DNA of 64,000 nucleotides from Candidatus Arsenophonus triatominarum (lineage in GTDB: Bacteria > Pseudomonadota > Gammaproteobacteria > Enterobacterales > Enterobacteriaceae). Made by a program: the position numbers and the translations under genes. Position 1 is the first letter of the stretch, and every line of letters begins with the position of its first letter. Location of the stretch: contig NZ_LWMI01000007.1 in NCBI RefSeq assembly GCF_001640365.1, positions 124,001 through 188,000 on the forward strand, given 5' to 3'. Positions 9,883 to 22,844 of the stretch are shown here, in pieces. The notes beneath the pieces were generated by a model, which was given only the letters and a program-made list of their open reading frames with translations, did no database searches and was not told where the DNA came from.

Positions 9883-11424
9883 TTAATGTGCGCCGCCACT
9901 GCTTTGGCTCTCGCCGGCAGTGAAAGGGGGTTTTGCCAACCAAAGTAAAACTAAAAGAGCAATAAAAACGCCCGCTGATAACCAAAAAATTTCATTGGCT
10001 GAGATAATTAATCCTTGATCAGTAATCATTTTTGCTAGATAAGCGGATGACTGTTGCTCATTTAATCCTAATGCGGACAATTTTGCATAGAATTGTTGCG
10101 ACTCTGGATTATAGGGGGTAATAATTTCAGTAAAGTGGGCATGATGCATAGCTTCCCTTTGTGTCCATAAAGTGGTTGTCACAGACGTTCCTATCGCTCC
10201 GGCAAGTGTCCGGGCAAAATTTGATAGACTGGATGCTGAGGCGAGCTTTTCAGCTGGCAAACCAGATAAAGTAATGGTGGTAAGTGGCATGAAAAAGCAA
10301 GCAATAGCTAATCCTTGCACGAATTGTGGCCATGCTGCAGCGGCAAAATCCATCGCTGGCTCAAATGTCCATGCTCGCCAATAATAGCAGATGGCGTAAA
10401 CAATAAAGCTGAAAGTAACGATAATACGCATATCAATTTTATGGCTAAATCGCCCGATCAATGGCGTTATTAATAGTGGTAAAATCCCGACTGGTGCGGA
10501 GGCTAAACCCGCCCATGTTGCTGTATAACCAAACACTTCCTGTAATAACTGCGGTAGTAATACAATAGTACCAAAGTAGAGCATATAAGCCAGACTTAGT
10601 GACAAACAGCCAATAGTAAAATTACGCTCTTTGAACAAGGAAAGATCAATAACAGGGTTATTATCTGTCAGTTCCCAAATAATAAGGAAGCTCAATGCAA
10701 TTACTGCGGTTATTGCCAGCACAACAATTTCTGTTGAATTAAACCAATCTAGCTCTTTACCTCGATCAAGCATAATTTGTAATGCACCGATACCAACGAT
10801 CAGTAATGTTAATCCAATGGTATCAATTGGCTTTATCTCCGTTGCGGTTTCACGATCAGCGAGTGTTTGCATAATAATGAAAATAATAGCAATACCAAAT
10901 GGGACATTAATAAAAAAAATCCATCCCCAGTGATAATTATCACTAATATAGCCACCTAAGATCGGCCCACAAATGGGGGCAATAACAATTGTTATTGACC
11001 AAAGTGCAAGCGCCATATTACGTTTAAGAGGAGGGTAGTTATTAAGCAGCAGGCTTTGTGACAAAGGAATAAGGGGACCTGCCACCATTCCTTGTAAGAT
11101 GCGAAAGAAAATCAATGTTTCCAAACTGCCGGCAATGCCACATAGCCATGAGGTTAGGGTGAATAGCGCGGTTGACCAAAGAAAAAGTTTAACTTCTCCA
11201 ATGCGTTTGGCCAGCCAACCTGTGATGGGGATCGAAATTGCATTAGCTACGCCAAAGGAGGTGATCACCCAGGTACCTTGTGAATTAGAAGCACCTAAAT
11301 TACCAGCGATAGTTGGGATTGCAACATTAGCAATGGTTGAATCCAAAACCTGCATAAAGGTAGCTAGTGATAGCGCAAATGTCATCCATGCCAGTTTTGT
11401 ACCTTGTAATGGCTCTTTAGCCAC
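9883..11424 (-). CDS. emrB: EmrB, MFS multidrug efflux permease (DHA2 family)
   Basis: The 513-residue, 14-transmembrane-segment drug/proton antiporter corresponds to E. coli EmrB (512 aa). The N-terminal family motif LDSTIANVAIPTIAG is near residue 27, and GWLAKRIGEVKLFLWS (motif A region) is near 77. EmrB forms a tripartite pump with EmrA and an outer-membrane channel (TolC in E. coli) that expels hydrophobic uncouplers and drugs. It follows emrA by 12 bp. The reading frame is intact from start to stop. Confidence 0.94.
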   Translation of the reverse strand: MAKEPLQGTKLAWMTFALSLATFMQVLDSTIANVAIPTIAGNLGASNSQGTWVITSFGVANAISIPITGWLAKRIGEVKLFLWSTALFTLTSWLCGIAGSLETLIFFRILQGMVAGPLIPLSQSLLLNNYPPLKRNMALALWSITIVIAPICGPILGGYISDNYHWGWIFFINVPFGIAIIFIIMQTLADRETATEIKPIDTIGLTLLIVGIGALQIMLDRGKELDWFNSTEIVVLAITAVIALSFLIIWELTDNNPVIDLSLFKERNFTIGCLSLSLAYMLYFGTIVLLPQLLQEVFGYTATWAGLASAPVGILPLLITPLIGRFSHKIDMRIIVTFSFIVYAICYYWRAWTFEPAMDFAAAAWPQFVQGLAIACFFMPLTTITLSGLPAEKLASASSLSNFARTLAGAIGTSVTTTLWTQREAMHHAHFTEIITPYNPESQQFYAKLSALGLNEQQSSAYLAKMITDQGLIISANEIFWLSAGVFIALLVLLWLAKPPFTAGESQSSGGAH

Positions 11425-11436
11425 GATTAGCTCCTT

Positions 11437-12603
11437 TTATTTTGTTCCTGAATTATTATTAATAATATCGGCAACTAGTTGATCGACAGGAGCCATATTA
11501 ATTTTAAACGCATTAGTATGATAAGCTGGGTTATTGCGAGTTTTTCGTGAAAGTATTGGGCCATTTTTGTCACTTGTATCGACGGTAACTTCACTGGAAA
11601 GTCCGATCCGCAAAGGGTATTTTTTTAATTGTTCTGTATCAATGGTTATACGAACAGGTAAGCGTTGCACAATTTTGATCCAGTTACCACTTGCATTTTG
11701 GGCAGGTAATAGTGAAAACGCGCTACCTGTTCCCATATCTAAGCCTTCAACACGTCCTTGATAAACAATGTTTTTACCATAAAAATCGGTAGTGATTTTT
11801 GCTGGTTGACCGATACGAATATCGGCAAGTTGAGTTTCTTTAAAATTTGTGTCAATCCACATATTGTCAGTTGGTACTACCGCCATAAGCGGTGTTGCCG
11901 GGGTGATACGAGCGCCGACTTGAACACTACGACGTGAAACATACCCATCAACAGGGGTAACAATTTGCGTCCGTTCTAATGTTAGCCAAGCGTTACGAAG
12001 TTCAGTGGCGGCTTGTAAAACTGTAGGTTGTTTATCTAGTGGAGTATCTAACACGATAGCTTGGTTAGCATTAAATTGCTCAACAGCCACATCGAGGGCA
12101 GCTTTAGCACTGGTCACCGCCTCACGAGCATGTTGTAATTCTTCTTTACCAATAACTTTTGATTGGCCAAGTATTTCGCGACGTTGAAGATCTTGTTGTA
12201 ATTTATTCAGTTCAGAACGACGAAAAGAGATATTAGCTTGATACTGTCGGCTATTAATCATATGTTGATGGGTTTGCCTGACGCTGTTAGCTAAGTTAGT
12301 TTTTGCTTTTTCCAATTCTAAAATAGCATCTCTGGGATCAAGTTTAACCAGCACTGTGCCACTTTTTACAAAATCAGTATTTTCAACATTAACGGTAATA
12401 ACGCTGCCAGGTACTTGAGACATTATCTGAATTTGATTGCCTGCAATGTAGGCATTATCAGTACTTTGATGGTATCGGAGCACTAAAAACCAATAAATTC
12501 CACATATTAGTGCAGTAATGATAAAAAAAATGCTAACTAGTACAATTATAGTTCGGCGTTTTTGGGTTTTAGTCGCTGTTAATTGTTGTTCATTAACGCC
12601 CAT
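11437..12603 (-). CDS. emrA: EmrA, membrane-fusion protein of the EmrAB pump
   Basis: The 388-residue periplasmic adaptor is close to E. coli EmrA (390 aa). A single membrane anchor spans residues ~18-38 (IIVLVSIFFIITALICGIYW). A HlyD-type barrel-sandwich half follows (DNAYIAGNQIQIMSQVPGSV), then a long alpha-helical coiled coil (~residues 95-200), the second half (VTPVDGYVSRRSVQVGARI) and a beta-barrel domain. It is transcribed between mprA and emrB, as in E. coli. Confidence 0.94.
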   Translation of the reverse strand: MGVNEQQLTATKTQKRRTIIVLVSIFFIITALICGIYWFLVLRYHQSTDNAYIAGNQIQIMSQVPGSVITVNVENTDFVKSGTVLVKLDPRDAILELEKAKTNLANSVRQTHQHMINSRQYQANISFRRSELNKLQQDLQRREILGQSKVIGKEELQHAREAVTSAKAALDVAVEQFNANQAIVLDTPLDKQPTVLQAATELRNAWLTLERTQIVTPVDGYVSRRSVQVGARITPATPLMAVVPTDNMWIDTNFKETQLADIRIGQPAKITTDFYGKNIVYQGRVEGLDMGTGSAFSLLPAQNASGNWIKIVQRLPVRITIDTEQLKKYPLRIGLSSEVTVDTSDKNGPILSRKTRNNPAYHTNAFKINMAPVDQLVADIINNNSGTK

Positions 12604-12752
12604 GTTGTATTAAACTCCATATTATTCATTTTACTAATGTTTAATCTACGCTTAATAAGCAAAAGTTTCCAGTAGCTTATAATTATACCACTGGAAACGG
12701 TATGGTTATTATTAATAATTTTTTATGATTTGGGATGGTTTTGGGGTAGTCA

Positions 12753-13301
12753 TCAACATACTGTTTGATTGTCAAGATCATCAAGTTTAACTAATAACTT
12801 TCTCATCAATTTTTCGATAGTATTTTTTTCTTCAGCGCTAAAAACAGACCAAATTTTTTCTAAATTTTCATTTTGGCGAGGAAGTATTTTTTTTAGAAAG
12901 TCTGAACCCTCTTCGGTTAAGTGGAGATATAAGCATCGGCGATCATTGTGACTTTCTTTGCGTTCAATCCATTTTCGATTTTCCAATTCATCTGCAATGC
13001 GCGTTGCATTTGTTCTTGAGGAGCCTAAAGCATCGCTAAGTTCAGACGGTTGAATACTATGTGTTGTTTGGGTGTCGAGAATGATTAATGCCATAAATAA
13101 CGTTTCATTAATTCCTTGTTTTTTAAGCATATTATTTCTATTTTCTAACAATTTCCCTTGTACATGCATACATAAACGCGTTAGCAAAATTTGCTGATAG
13201 GGTAGCGGAATAGTTGATTTTTGTTGTTGCTGTTTGCGTTCATTAAGTAATTGCTCTATGGGAGAAAATGAAGTTTCTTTTTGTGTTTGTGTGCTTTCCA
13301 T
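12753..13301 (-). CDS. mprA: MprA (EmrR), MarR-family repressor of emrAB
   Basis: The 182-residue winged-helix regulator matches E. coli MprA (176 aa). The DNA-binding part runs from [21 protein letters not shown] (near residue 80) to the wing [17 protein letters not shown]. In E. coli this protein represses its own operon and is released by binding hydrophobic drugs such as CCCP. Its position 150 bp upstream of emrA, same strand, supports the same role. The mprA-emrA-emrB order is fully conserved. Confidence 0.94.
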   Translation of the reverse strand: MESTQTQKETSFSPIEQLLNERKQQQQKSTIPLPYQQILLTRLCMHVQGKLLENRNNMLKKQGINETLFMALIILDTQTTHSIQPSELSDALGSSRTNATRIADELENRKWIERKESHNDRRCLYLHLTEEGSDFLKKILPRQNENLEKIWSVFSAEEKNTIEKLMRKLLVKLDDLDNQTVC

Positions 13302-13831
13302 TATTTATATACCTTATTAGTTTCAGTTGGTAAGATAGCAACTGTCATAATCAATCTAAATGGTATATCAAAAGCTAAAATTATCAATTATAGTTATTTA
13401 TTATCGCGAAATTTATTTTGTTATTGGTATTTAATTCATAAATATTTTAAATGTTAATATAAGAAAAATAGATTTTAAAATAGCTTTAAATAGTCTATAA
13501 CTTCTTATTTGCAAAATAATTTAATTATCCAATTAATAAAAAATAAATATTATTTGCAATAAATTATATACATTTAATATTAATTAATTGTTTTGTTATA
13601 ACACTAATATTAAATTAAATATAGATAAATTAAAATAAACAATGGTTAATCTAAACTAGCTATCTACTTGATTGTTAGATGATAAGTTAAAAATTAATTT
13701 CCTTATTCATTTAAATAAAGGCGAATGTTTTTATTGCCATTAAGTTGCCATATAATATAAAAAAGGTTAAAAAGATAATATTCAGCCTATTTATAGAAAA
13801 TCACATAAAATGTGTAACAACAGGATTTTTG
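13302..13831. other. AT-rich intergenic region without recognisable gene
   Basis: This 530-bp stretch between proX and mprA has no convincing reading frame, RNA gene or repeat. In E. coli small genes (ygaY, ygaZ, ygaH) separate proX and mprA; here nothing similar can be read, so they appear to be lost. The mprA promoter presumably lies at its right edge. Confidence 0.6.
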
Positions 13832-14821
13832 CTAGTTAGTTTTTAAAGCAATCTTTATCCAGTTATTAAAAAGTTGTTGATGAGCTTTTATCCAACCTTG
13901 AGCATGACGTTCAAGGTCAGCTTGCGAAGCTTCACCATTATGCATACGAAGATTTTGGGCATTAATATCTGTAATTGGAATTTCCATAATGGCAAATAGT
14001 TTTGCCGCCGCAGGATTCTTTGCTGCCCAAATTTTATTGGCGACGATATGCATTGTACTAGGTGGAAAACCATAATTTTTACCATTTGCTAAAGTGGTAT
14101 CACTTTTATCATTATTTGGTAGTGAAGAAAAAGGAACTTGCAACCAAACAACGTCTTTACCCGGTTTAAGCACGGCGTTAACCCAATAAGGTGCCCAGGT
14201 ATAATAGAAAATGGGTTTACCTTCTTTGTAACGAGTGATGGTATCCGCTATCATCGCCGCATAATTACCCTGATTATGTTCAACGGTTGTGTTTAGTTGA
14301 TAAGCATTTAAATGGTTATTAATGGCGGCTTCACAGCCCCAACCCGGGTTACAACCAGTGAGATCGGCTTTACCGTTACCATTGGTATCAAATAATTTAG
14401 CAATATTAGCATCTTTAAATTGAGCTATGTTGGTGATGTTGTATTTATCCGCCGTTTTTTTATCTATCAGATAACCTTGAACGGCATTACTGACATAAAT
14501 GCCTTTACGGTATAGGCGGTTATCTCCACCAATCGCTGCATATTGGGCATTGTGTAATGGTTGCCAATTGACTGCCATAAACGTTGCATCACCGGCCGCA
14601 ATTGATGCGTAAGCAACGGTATAGTCGACCTCTTGGATGGGCAAAATTTGATAGCCTAATTTTTCCAATGCTTTATTAACAATCAAAGTTTGGAAAGTCT
14701 CTTCTGCAATTGTGCTTTGTATCGGTTGTACTTTTATACCTTTGCCTGGTAGTTCAGTGGCGGAAAGTTTAATACTGATTAATGTTGTTAAAGCCGCAGC
14801 CAGGAAAATAGTTTTACGCAT
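13832..14821 (-). CDS. proX: ProX, glycine betaine/proline-betaine periplasmic binding protein
   Basis: The 329-residue protein is nearly the length of E. coli ProX (330 aa). It has a Sec signal peptide (residues 1-~21, [21 protein letters not shown]). The mature protein keeps tryptophans in the ligand-cage regions ([24 protein letters not shown]) that bind quaternary amines by cation-pi contacts. It delivers betaines to ProVW for osmoprotection. It is the last gene of proV-proW-proX, 73 bp after proW. No damage is visible. Confidence 0.94.
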   Translation of the reverse strand: MRKTIFLAAALTTLISIKLSATELPGKGIKVQPIQSTIAEETFQTLIVNKALEKLGYQILPIQEVDYTVAYASIAAGDATFMAVNWQPLHNAQYAAIGGDNRLYRKGIYVSNAVQGYLIDKKTADKYNITNIAQFKDANIAKLFDTNGNGKADLTGCNPGWGCEAAINNHLNAYQLNTTVEHNQGNYAAMIADTITRYKEGKPIFYYTWAPYWVNAVLKPGKDVVWLQVPFSSLPNNDKSDTTLANGKNYGFPPSTMHIVANKIWAAKNPAAAKLFAIMEIPITDINAQNLRMHNGEASQADLERHAQGWIKAHQQLFNNWIKIALKTN

Positions 14822-14894
14822 GTGATTTCCTCTCTAGGGGGTATCGCAAAATGAATAGGCTAAAATTTTTTATATGATAAAAATGACATCATGT

Positions 14895-15947
14895 TTATTT
14901 GCAGAAACGAGTTTTAGTTTTTTGCAATAAACAGGTCATTAAGCCAATAGGCCCCGAGTGATACCAAGCGGTATTTTTTTTTATGCAGGCTTTTTCACCT
15001 AATGATTGGGTTAGCCGATCCAGAATAATAGCTAATATAACAATACCAGTACCGCCTACCGCTGCTAATCCCATATCTAATCGACCAATTCCCCTTAGTA
15101 CCATTTGTCCTAACCCGCCAACAGCAATCATAGATGCAATAACAACCATTGAAAGTGATAACATCAATGTCTGATTAACTCCCGCCATGATAGTAGGCGC
15201 AGCAAGCGGTAACTGAACTTTAAACAAAAGTTGATTTCGACTGGCACCAAACGATTCTGCAGCTTCAATAAGATCATCGGGTACTTGCCTTATTCCCAAA
15301 ATAGTTAGTCGAATAATTGGCGGTAGAGCAAAAATAATTGTGACGACAATACCAGGGACATTACCAATACCAAATAACATAACAATAGGTACCAAATAAA
15401 CAAATGCTGGTGTAGTTTGCATTGCATCTAGTAGAGGCCGAATTATTTGGCTTGCTCGTTTGCTATTTGCTAACCATATTCCCAATGGTAAACCTATTAA
15501 CAGACAGAAAAATAAGGAAGTTAATACCAGAGATAAAGTTATCATTGCTTCTGGCCAGGCGCCAATAGCTCCAATGAAGACCAATGAGATGAAAGTTGCT
15601 ACTGCCACTTTTTTATTTGATAACTGCCAGGCTAACAGTGCGAAACAAATAATGATAAAAGTAGCAGGTAATGTTGTTAGGATTTGTTCAAAACGACTTA
15701 ACATAAAATCAATCGGCAGACGGATCCCTTGAAATAATGGGCGGAAGTGTAAAACTATCCAATCGATAGCATGTGAAACCCATGAGTCTAGCGGTATGAG
15801 TGGCTGTTGAAAGGGATGCATGATATCAAAATGTTTTATTGGTACACCGGTTACGGGGATGTCTAACCAATCTGTAGAGGTTTCTGTCGTTATAGTGTTC
15901 CAAGGGTCATGAATTATTTCTTTATTTATGTGAGTTTGGTTATCCAT
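14895..15947 (-). CDS. proW: ProW, betaine ABC transporter permease
   Basis: This 350-residue inner-membrane protein (E. coli 354 aa) has a long hydrophilic N-terminal segment of ~100 residues, as in E. coli ProW, then hydrophobic segments beginning at [18 protein letters not shown]. The EAA loop, [16 protein letters not shown] (near residue 232), contacts the ATPase ProV. Its start overlaps the end of proV by 8 bp, indicating coupling in a proVWX operon. Confidence 0.94.
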   Translation of the reverse strand: MDNQTHINKEIIHDPWNTITTETSTDWLDIPVTGVPIKHFDIMHPFQQPLIPLDSWVSHAIDWIVLHFRPLFQGIRLPIDFMLSRFEQILTTLPATFIIICFALLAWQLSNKKVAVATFISLVFIGAIGAWPEAMITLSLVLTSLFFCLLIGLPLGIWLANSKRASQIIRPLLDAMQTTPAFVYLVPIVMLFGIGNVPGIVVTIIFALPPIIRLTILGIRQVPDDLIEAAESFGASRNQLLFKVQLPLAAPTIMAGVNQTLMLSLSMVVIASMIAVGGLGQMVLRGIGRLDMGLAAVGGTGIVILAIILDRLTQSLGEKACIKKNTAWYHSGPIGLMTCLLQKTKTRFCK

Positions 15948-17139
15948 TTATTGTCTCCTTATCCAATGTTTGCAGTAAGATCCCTTTAGAAATAACGCCA
16001 ATATAATGTTGATTATCACCAATAACAGGAACTGCACAGGGAGATTGAGCAATAGTTGAAATAAGTTCATTAAGTGGAGTGTTGGCATCAATAGCACAAG
16101 GTGAGGTTAAGATTGCCTGTTCAATATTTTTTTTATCGTGTAATGCTTGTTCCAATGAGTTGATTGAAACGATACCGATAAATTTTTGACCTCTTTCAAT
16201 TAAATAACCATAATCACGATCTTCATCATTCAGTATTTTTAGTGCTGAACGTGGGCCAAAACCAGGAGTAATATGTAACAGGGCGTCGGGTCGACGGCGG
16301 GCAATATCTTTGGCAGAGAATACTTGGCTAATATCGACGCCACGAAAAAACGTTTTAACATAATTATTAACCGGATTATTTAAGATCTCATCAGGGGTAC
16401 CGACTTGGATAATAACACCATCCTGCATAACCGCGATCCTGTCACCTATCCGCATAGCTTCATCCAGATCATGAGAGATAAAAATAATCGTGCGTTGTTT
16501 ATCACCTTGTAATGACAGTAATTCATCTTGCATTTCTGTTCTAATTAGTGGATCTAGCGCAGAGAATGCCTCATCCATCAGCAAAATATCAGGATCATTA
16601 GCCAATGCTCGTGCAAGGCCAATACGTTGGCGCATACCACCTGATAATTCGTTTGGAAAAGATTGTGTCCATTGTTCAAGATTAACTTGTCGCAAAGCGG
16701 CTAATGCTTTTTCTGTTCGTTCTGGTTTGGCAACACCAGCTAATTCCATACCAAATGCGACATTATCTAATACATCGAGATGGGGCATTAACGCGAAGGA
16801 TTGAAATACCATACTGATTTTTTTACGCCGTACTTTACGTAATTTTTCCTGCGAAATATTAGCAATATCTTCGCCGTCAATTAAGACTTGGCCTTTGGTC
16901 GGTTCAATTAGGCGATTGAGGAGGCGTACTAGGGTAGACTTTCCTGAACCCGATAGACCCATAATGACGAAAATTTCGCCTTCTTCAATGGCCAGATTGG
17001 CGTCTTTAACACCAATAGCTAAACCGGTTTTATTAAATATTTGTTCTTTAGTTAAGCCTTTATTGATAAGTTTAAAAGCTTGATTAGGATGATCTCCGAA
17101 TATTTTGTACAAATTTTTCACTTCTATTTTAAATGACAT
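15940..17139 (-). CDS. proV: ProV, betaine ABC transporter ATPase with CBS domains
   Basis: The 399-residue ATPase (E. coli 400 aa) has Walker [10 protein letters not shown] near residue 61, the ABC signature LSGGMRQR near 166, Walker [13 protein letters not shown] near 186 and the switch histidine in FISHDLDEA. The C-terminal ~120 residues are a tandem CBS module ([10 protein letters not shown]...[10 protein letters not shown]), the osmosensing part in this family. It is first gene of proVWX. In E. coli nrdF lies immediately upstream, and the nrdF remnant is upstream here too. Confidence 0.95.
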   Translation of the reverse strand: MSFKIEVKNLYKIFGDHPNQAFKLINKGLTKEQIFNKTGLAIGVKDANLAIEEGEIFVIMGLSGSGKSTLVRLLNRLIEPTKGQVLIDGEDIANISQEKLRKVRRKKISMVFQSFALMPHLDVLDNVAFGMELAGVAKPERTEKALAALRQVNLEQWTQSFPNELSGGMRQRIGLARALANDPDILLMDEAFSALDPLIRTEMQDELLSLQGDKQRTIIFISHDLDEAMRIGDRIAVMQDGVIIQVGTPDEILNNPVNNYVKTFFRGVDISQVFSAKDIARRRPDALLHITPGFGPRSALKILNDEDRDYGYLIERGQKFIGIVSINSLEQALHDKKNIEQAILTSPCAIDANTPLNELISTIAQSPCAVPVIGDNQHYIGVISKGILLQTLDKETING

Positions 17140-17597
17140 GCAATAACAATATCCTATGGTTAGTTAATTGGCGTATTAATTTTTTCGTATCCTTACTTTA
17201 AATTTATGTTTTATATAACCTAACATAATGAAATATGCTGACAACCCTATGTTTAACAAAATTAATCAAAAAGGTGGGTGTAATTTTTAGCAAATATTGC
17301 ATAAAACGTTATTTTTATTGCTAAATTATTTTTTTATAAATCATGTTTTTCTTTTTAACCCTTTGTTATTATTGGAAATGAATTGATTTTTACTTTGAGG
17401 GTGGCATTTTTTGTATTATTAAATAATCTTTAATATGATTTTTTATTTACCAATTAAATTAATTTATAAATTTAATTATTTTTTGTTTTTTTATAGAAGA
17501 ATAATATGAGTAATTGATTATTATAAAGCAGTAAAGATAGGTTTACTTTATGTTATCAACTAAAAAAATTGATTTTCTAGCTGTTATTGATAATATA
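17140..17597. other. AT-rich region upstream of proV
   Basis: This ~460-bp non-coding stretch should hold the proV promoter and any osmotic control sites. I see no reliable -10/-35 pair, RNA gene or operator. In E. coli the proU silencing region lies in a comparable AT-rich stretch. Confidence 0.45.
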
Positions 17598-18474
17598 GCT
17601 AGGCGACTTAATTTTGATTACAAGGTGTGTTATGAGTTATACAATTGATTTTCGACGTAAAGTAATATCTGTAAGGAAAGCCGAAGGTTTAACAATTCGA
17701 GAAACTGCGAAACAATTCCGTATTGGAAAAGCGTCTTTAGTACGTTGGCTTAAACGACCAGAGCCAAAAAATTCAACGCCACGTAAGAGGAAGCTCGATA
17801 AAAATGCTTTAGCAAAAGATGTGGAACAGTATCCAGATGCTTACCAAAAGGAACGGGCAGAGCGATTCGGTGTTTGTAAAAAGACTATTTGGCAATCCCT
17901 TAAAAAGCTGGGATTAACCTATAAAAAAAACTCGATTCCATCCAAAAACCAACGAAAGCGACAGGCTGGCACATCAGCAAAAAAGACAACAGTATGAAAA
18001 AAAAGATAAATCTGTTGTTTTTATTGATGAAAGTGGTTTTTCACATGACACTCCACGAACTCACGGCTATTCCCCAAAAGGTCACCGTTGTTTTGGCCTG
18101 AAAAACTGGGGTGCTAAGGGAAGAACAAATGTTATTGGCGCTTTATTGGGAACAACCCTTTTTGCTATCGGATTATTTGATTGCAATATTAATCGTGATG
18201 TTTTTTATGTTTGGATCACAAAAATATTGCTCCCAGAACTTCCTGAAAATTCTGTTATTTTTATGGACAACGCTAGCTTTCACAAAGGTAAGAATATTGA
18301 ACAGGCAATTATAAACGCAGGACACCAGATAGAATATTTGCCTGTGTATTCACCAGATTTAAATCCTATAGAACATAAATGGTCTCAAGCTAAACGTAAA
18401 AAGATGGAAACAGGATGCACTATCGATGACCTGTTTTTAATACATATGCTGTAATCAAAATTAAGTCGCCTAGC
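17598..18474 (+). mobile_element. IS630-family element, copy 1 (877 bp)
   Basis: Perfect terminal repeats GCTAGGCGACTTAATTTTGA (left) and its complement (right) are flanked by TA on both sides, the IS630/Tc1-mariner target. The element inserted between proV and the nrdF remnant. Five copies of this element occur in the window. Confidence 0.93.
17632..18454 (+). CDS. IS630-family transposase in two frames (copy 1)
   Basis: The first frame (17632-17997) encodes a paired [23 protein letters not shown] and [20 protein letters not shown]. The DDE nuclease lies in a different frame: [19 protein letters not shown] and the glutamate in [12 protein letters not shown]. The frames part at a run of eight A's at ~17933-17940. 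Moving from the first to the second needs a net loss of one base (or gain of two) there, so transcriptional slippage or frameshifting is the likely way to make full-length enzyme. The ATG at 17632 follows AAGG at good spacing. Confidence 0.88.
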
Positions 18475-18570
18475 TATAAAAAGCAGGCTAAATAAAATAT
18501 ACATATATAATATTGTATGCCGTATTTATTTAACTGCTTTTTTATCATTATTTAATAGAATATTAATAAA

Positions 18571-20115
<1,545 letters not shown>

Positions 20116-20992
20116 GCTAGGCGACTTAATTTTGATTACAAGGTGTGTTATGAGTTATACAATTGATTTTCGACGTAAAGTAATATCTGTAAGGAAAGCC
20201 GAAGGTTTAACAATTCGAGAAACTGCGAAACAATTCCGTATTGGAAAAGCGTCTTTAGTACGTTGGCTTAAACGACCAGAGCCAAAAAATTCAACGCCAC
20301 GTAAGAGGAAGCTCGATAAAAATGCTTTAGCAAAAGATGTGGAACAGTATCCAGATGCTTACCAAAAGGAACGGGCAGAGCGATTCGGTGTTTGTAAAAA
20401 GACTATTTGGCAATCCCTTAAAAAGCTGGGATTAACCTATAAAAAAAACTCTATTCCATCCAAAAACCAACGAAAGCGACAGGCTGGCACATCAGCAAAA
20501 AAGACAACAGTATGAAAAAAAAGATAAATCTGTTGTTTTTATTGATGAAAGTGGTTTTTCACATGACACTCCACGAACTCACGGCTATTCCCCAAAAGGT
20601 CACCGTTGTTTTGGCCTGAAAAACTGGGGTGCTAAGGGAAGAACAAATGTTATTGGCGCTTTATTGGGAACAACCCTTTTTGCTATCGGATTATTTGATT
20701 GCAATATTAACCGTGATGTTTTTTATGTTTGGATCACAAAAATATTGCTCCCAGAACTTCCTGAAAATTCTGTTATTTTTATGGACAACGCTAGCTTTCA
20801 CAAAGGTAAGAATATTGAACAGGCAATTATAAACGCAGGACACCAGATAGAATATTTGCCTGTGTATTCACCAGATTTAAATCCTATAGAACATAAATGG
20901 TCTCAAGCTAAACGTAAAAAGATGGAAACAGGATGCACTATCGATGACCTGTTTTTAATACATATGCTGTAATCAAAATTAAGTCGCCTAGC
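20116..20992 (+). mobile_element. IS630-family element, copy 2 (877 bp)
   Basis: The ends and length are identical to copy 1, with TA on each side. The left flank is the IS5-like element and the right flank is nrdE, so the flanks do not belong together. Confidence 0.92.
20150..20972 (+). CDS. IS630-family transposase in two frames (copy 2)
   Basis: The organisation matches copy 1, with eight A's at the frame junction. The HTH half is at 20150-20515 and the DDE half runs to 20972. All three catalytic motifs are readable. Confidence 0.85.
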
Positions 20993-21939
20993 TATATAAC
21001 AGCGCTCAATATCGTAAGGTGAGAAAAGATATATATCTTGATTGTTTTTAGCTAGATGAAAGGTAATATCCGGGATAACTACACCCAGTGATAAGGTTTT
21101 AATCCGGATTTTTTCATCGGCATTTTCACGTTTAGTATCTAAAAAGCTTAAAATATCAGGGTGATGGGCGTGCAGATAGACTGCTCCAGCCCCTTGTCTT
21201 GCGCCAAGTTGATTGGTATAAGAGAAGGCATCTTCTAGCATTTTCATTACAGGTACTACGCCAGAAGATTGGTTTTCAATGAGTTTTATCGGTGCCCCAG
21301 CTTCACATAAATTAGTCAATAAGAAAGCTACGCCACCGCCACGTTTTGAAAGTTGCAAGGCGGAATTGACAGAACGGCCTATCGATTCCATGTTATCTTC
21401 TATTCGTAGTAAGAAACAAGATACTACCAGTTCACCTCGCTGTTGTTTTACCGTAATTTGAAAAAGTGGGCGTTGCTGGTTGGAAGCGGCCACTAATAAT
21501 TTCATCTAGCAGTTTGACTAGCTAACTCTTGATTTTCTTGTGCAAGCGTCAAAGCAACCATGCAAGCTCTATCTTCATAACGCTCTAAGTAACGCTTACC
21601 ATCAAAAGTTTTTAAGGTGTAGCTAGTATAATATTTAAAAGCACCAAGAAATGTTTGAAAACGAAACTTGTGGTTATAGGCTTGCTGGAAAAGTTTTTTA
21701 ATAAAAATAAATGCATATTGTGCCAGTATTGCCGAGTCGTAATAATTTTCTGCTACTAAAAAATCCAGTTTTTCTTGTAAATTATGAAAAAAAACCGTGT
21801 TTTGATTGACATGGTGGCGAAAGTAATGATGGGCCGCCTGCTTATCTTTATCGAGTTGAATTTTATTATCTTTATCATACAGGTTTAGCATTGCATTGAG
21901 TGCATGATAATCGAGTTGTTCTTGAGGCTGTACTGTCAT
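20993..21939 (-). pseudogene. nrdE: nrdE (class Ib RNR alpha subunit), frameshifted and truncated
   Basis: Codons from the start ([17 protein letters not shown]) to [10 protein letters not shown], about residue 320 of 714, remain. Two small indels near 21430-21520 split it into two frames: the first ends at LASQTAR, and the second resumes at [19 protein letters not shown]. The catalytic region after YDIER, including the later active-site cysteines and the C-terminal CxxC shuttle, is replaced by IS630 copy 2. Parts of the substrate and allosteric sites ([16 protein letters not shown]) are still readable. The enzyme is lost. Confidence 0.93.
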
Positions 21940-21959
21940 AAGAAAGCTCCCGTATTACT

Positions 21960-22376
21960 TCACTGCATTTGTTGTTGCCAAAATTGTTGTAACCCTTGGC
22001 GTACTTGTTGAAGATCCCGTTCAGTACCGAGTAATTCAAAACGATAGAGCAATGGTACTTGGCATTTAGCGGAAATAATGTTGCCTGCTATAGCGTAAGT
22101 TTCACCAAAATTACTATTTCCTGATGCAATGACGCCCCGTAAAAACTTTCGATTTTGGGGTTGATTTAAAAAGTAAATAACAGCTTTGGGTACAGCACCG
22201 GTTGTGCCACCGCCACCATAGGTAGGGAGCACTAAAACGTAAGGTTGGGTCGCATTTGGTAGTATCTCATTCGTATCAATAGGAATGCGTGTAGCAGGGA
22301 AGCCCAATCTTTGCACAAAGCGATGGCAATTTTCCGATTTACTGGAATAGTAAATAAGTGACTGAGTTTTCATCAT
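21960..22376 (-). CDS. nrdI: NrdI, flavodoxin-like activator of class Ib RNR
   Basis: This 138-residue flavoprotein (E. coli 136 aa) has [18 protein letters not shown] at the FMN phosphate loop and the flavin-site segments [16 protein letters not shown] and ASGNSNFGE. NrdI supplies the oxidant that assembles the Mn-tyrosyl radical in NrdF. Because nrdE and nrdF beside it are destroyed, it has no obvious partner unless a second copy exists elsewhere. The reading frame itself is intact. Confidence 0.93.
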   Translation of the reverse strand: MMKTQSLIYYSSKSENCHRFVQRLGFPATRIPIDTNEILPNATQPYVLVLPTYGGGGTTGAVPKAVIYFLNQPQNRKFLRGVIASGNSNFGETYAIAGNIISAKCQVPLLYRFELLGTERDLQQVRQGLQQFWQQQMQ

Positions 22377-22382
22377 ATTATG

Positions 22383-22610
22383 TTAATTACTAGCTAATTG
22401 ATTGATCATATCAGGGCGAAAGCCTGACCAATGTTGCTTACCGGCTATAACAACGGGTACTTGCTGATAGCCTAATTTGGTAATAAAACGCAATGCTTCA
22501 TGATCTTGGGTTAGATCCACGACATCATAAGGTAAATTTTTACGTTTTAGTGCTAGACAAGTTGCATTGCACTGTACACAATCTGGTTTACTGTAGACGA
22601 TAATATTCAT
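22383..22610 (-). CDS. nrdH: NrdH, glutaredoxin-like electron donor of class Ib RNR
   Basis: This 75-residue redoxin has the CVQC active site at residues ~11-14 and a thioredoxin/glutaredoxin fold ending in GKQHWSGFRPDMI. NrdH reduces NrdE using thioredoxin reductase. It is first gene of the nrdHIEF operon, 6 bp from nrdI, and intact despite the loss of NrdE. It may persist by chance or serve another thiol-disulfide role. Confidence 0.93.
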   Translation of the reverse strand: MNIIVYSKPDCVQCNATCLALKRKNLPYDVVDLTQDHEALRFITKLGYQQVPVVIAGKQHWSGFRPDMINQLASN

Positions 22611-22844
22611 TGTTGGCTCCTTAATTTGGTAATGACTAAGTTTACAATTGATCAGCCATTATAAATACTATATCTTGATTTATTTTTATTAAACCATACT
22701 ATATATACTGTTATCTAATTTGTATTTTTATTATATTTTTTAACAAATATTCCAATAGGCAGAAATATTTTTGCCAACAGCGGTAATTTTGTTTGCGGGA
22801 TAAAATGAATTGTTAAAATAGTTCACTATTTTAAGGAAGTGGTT

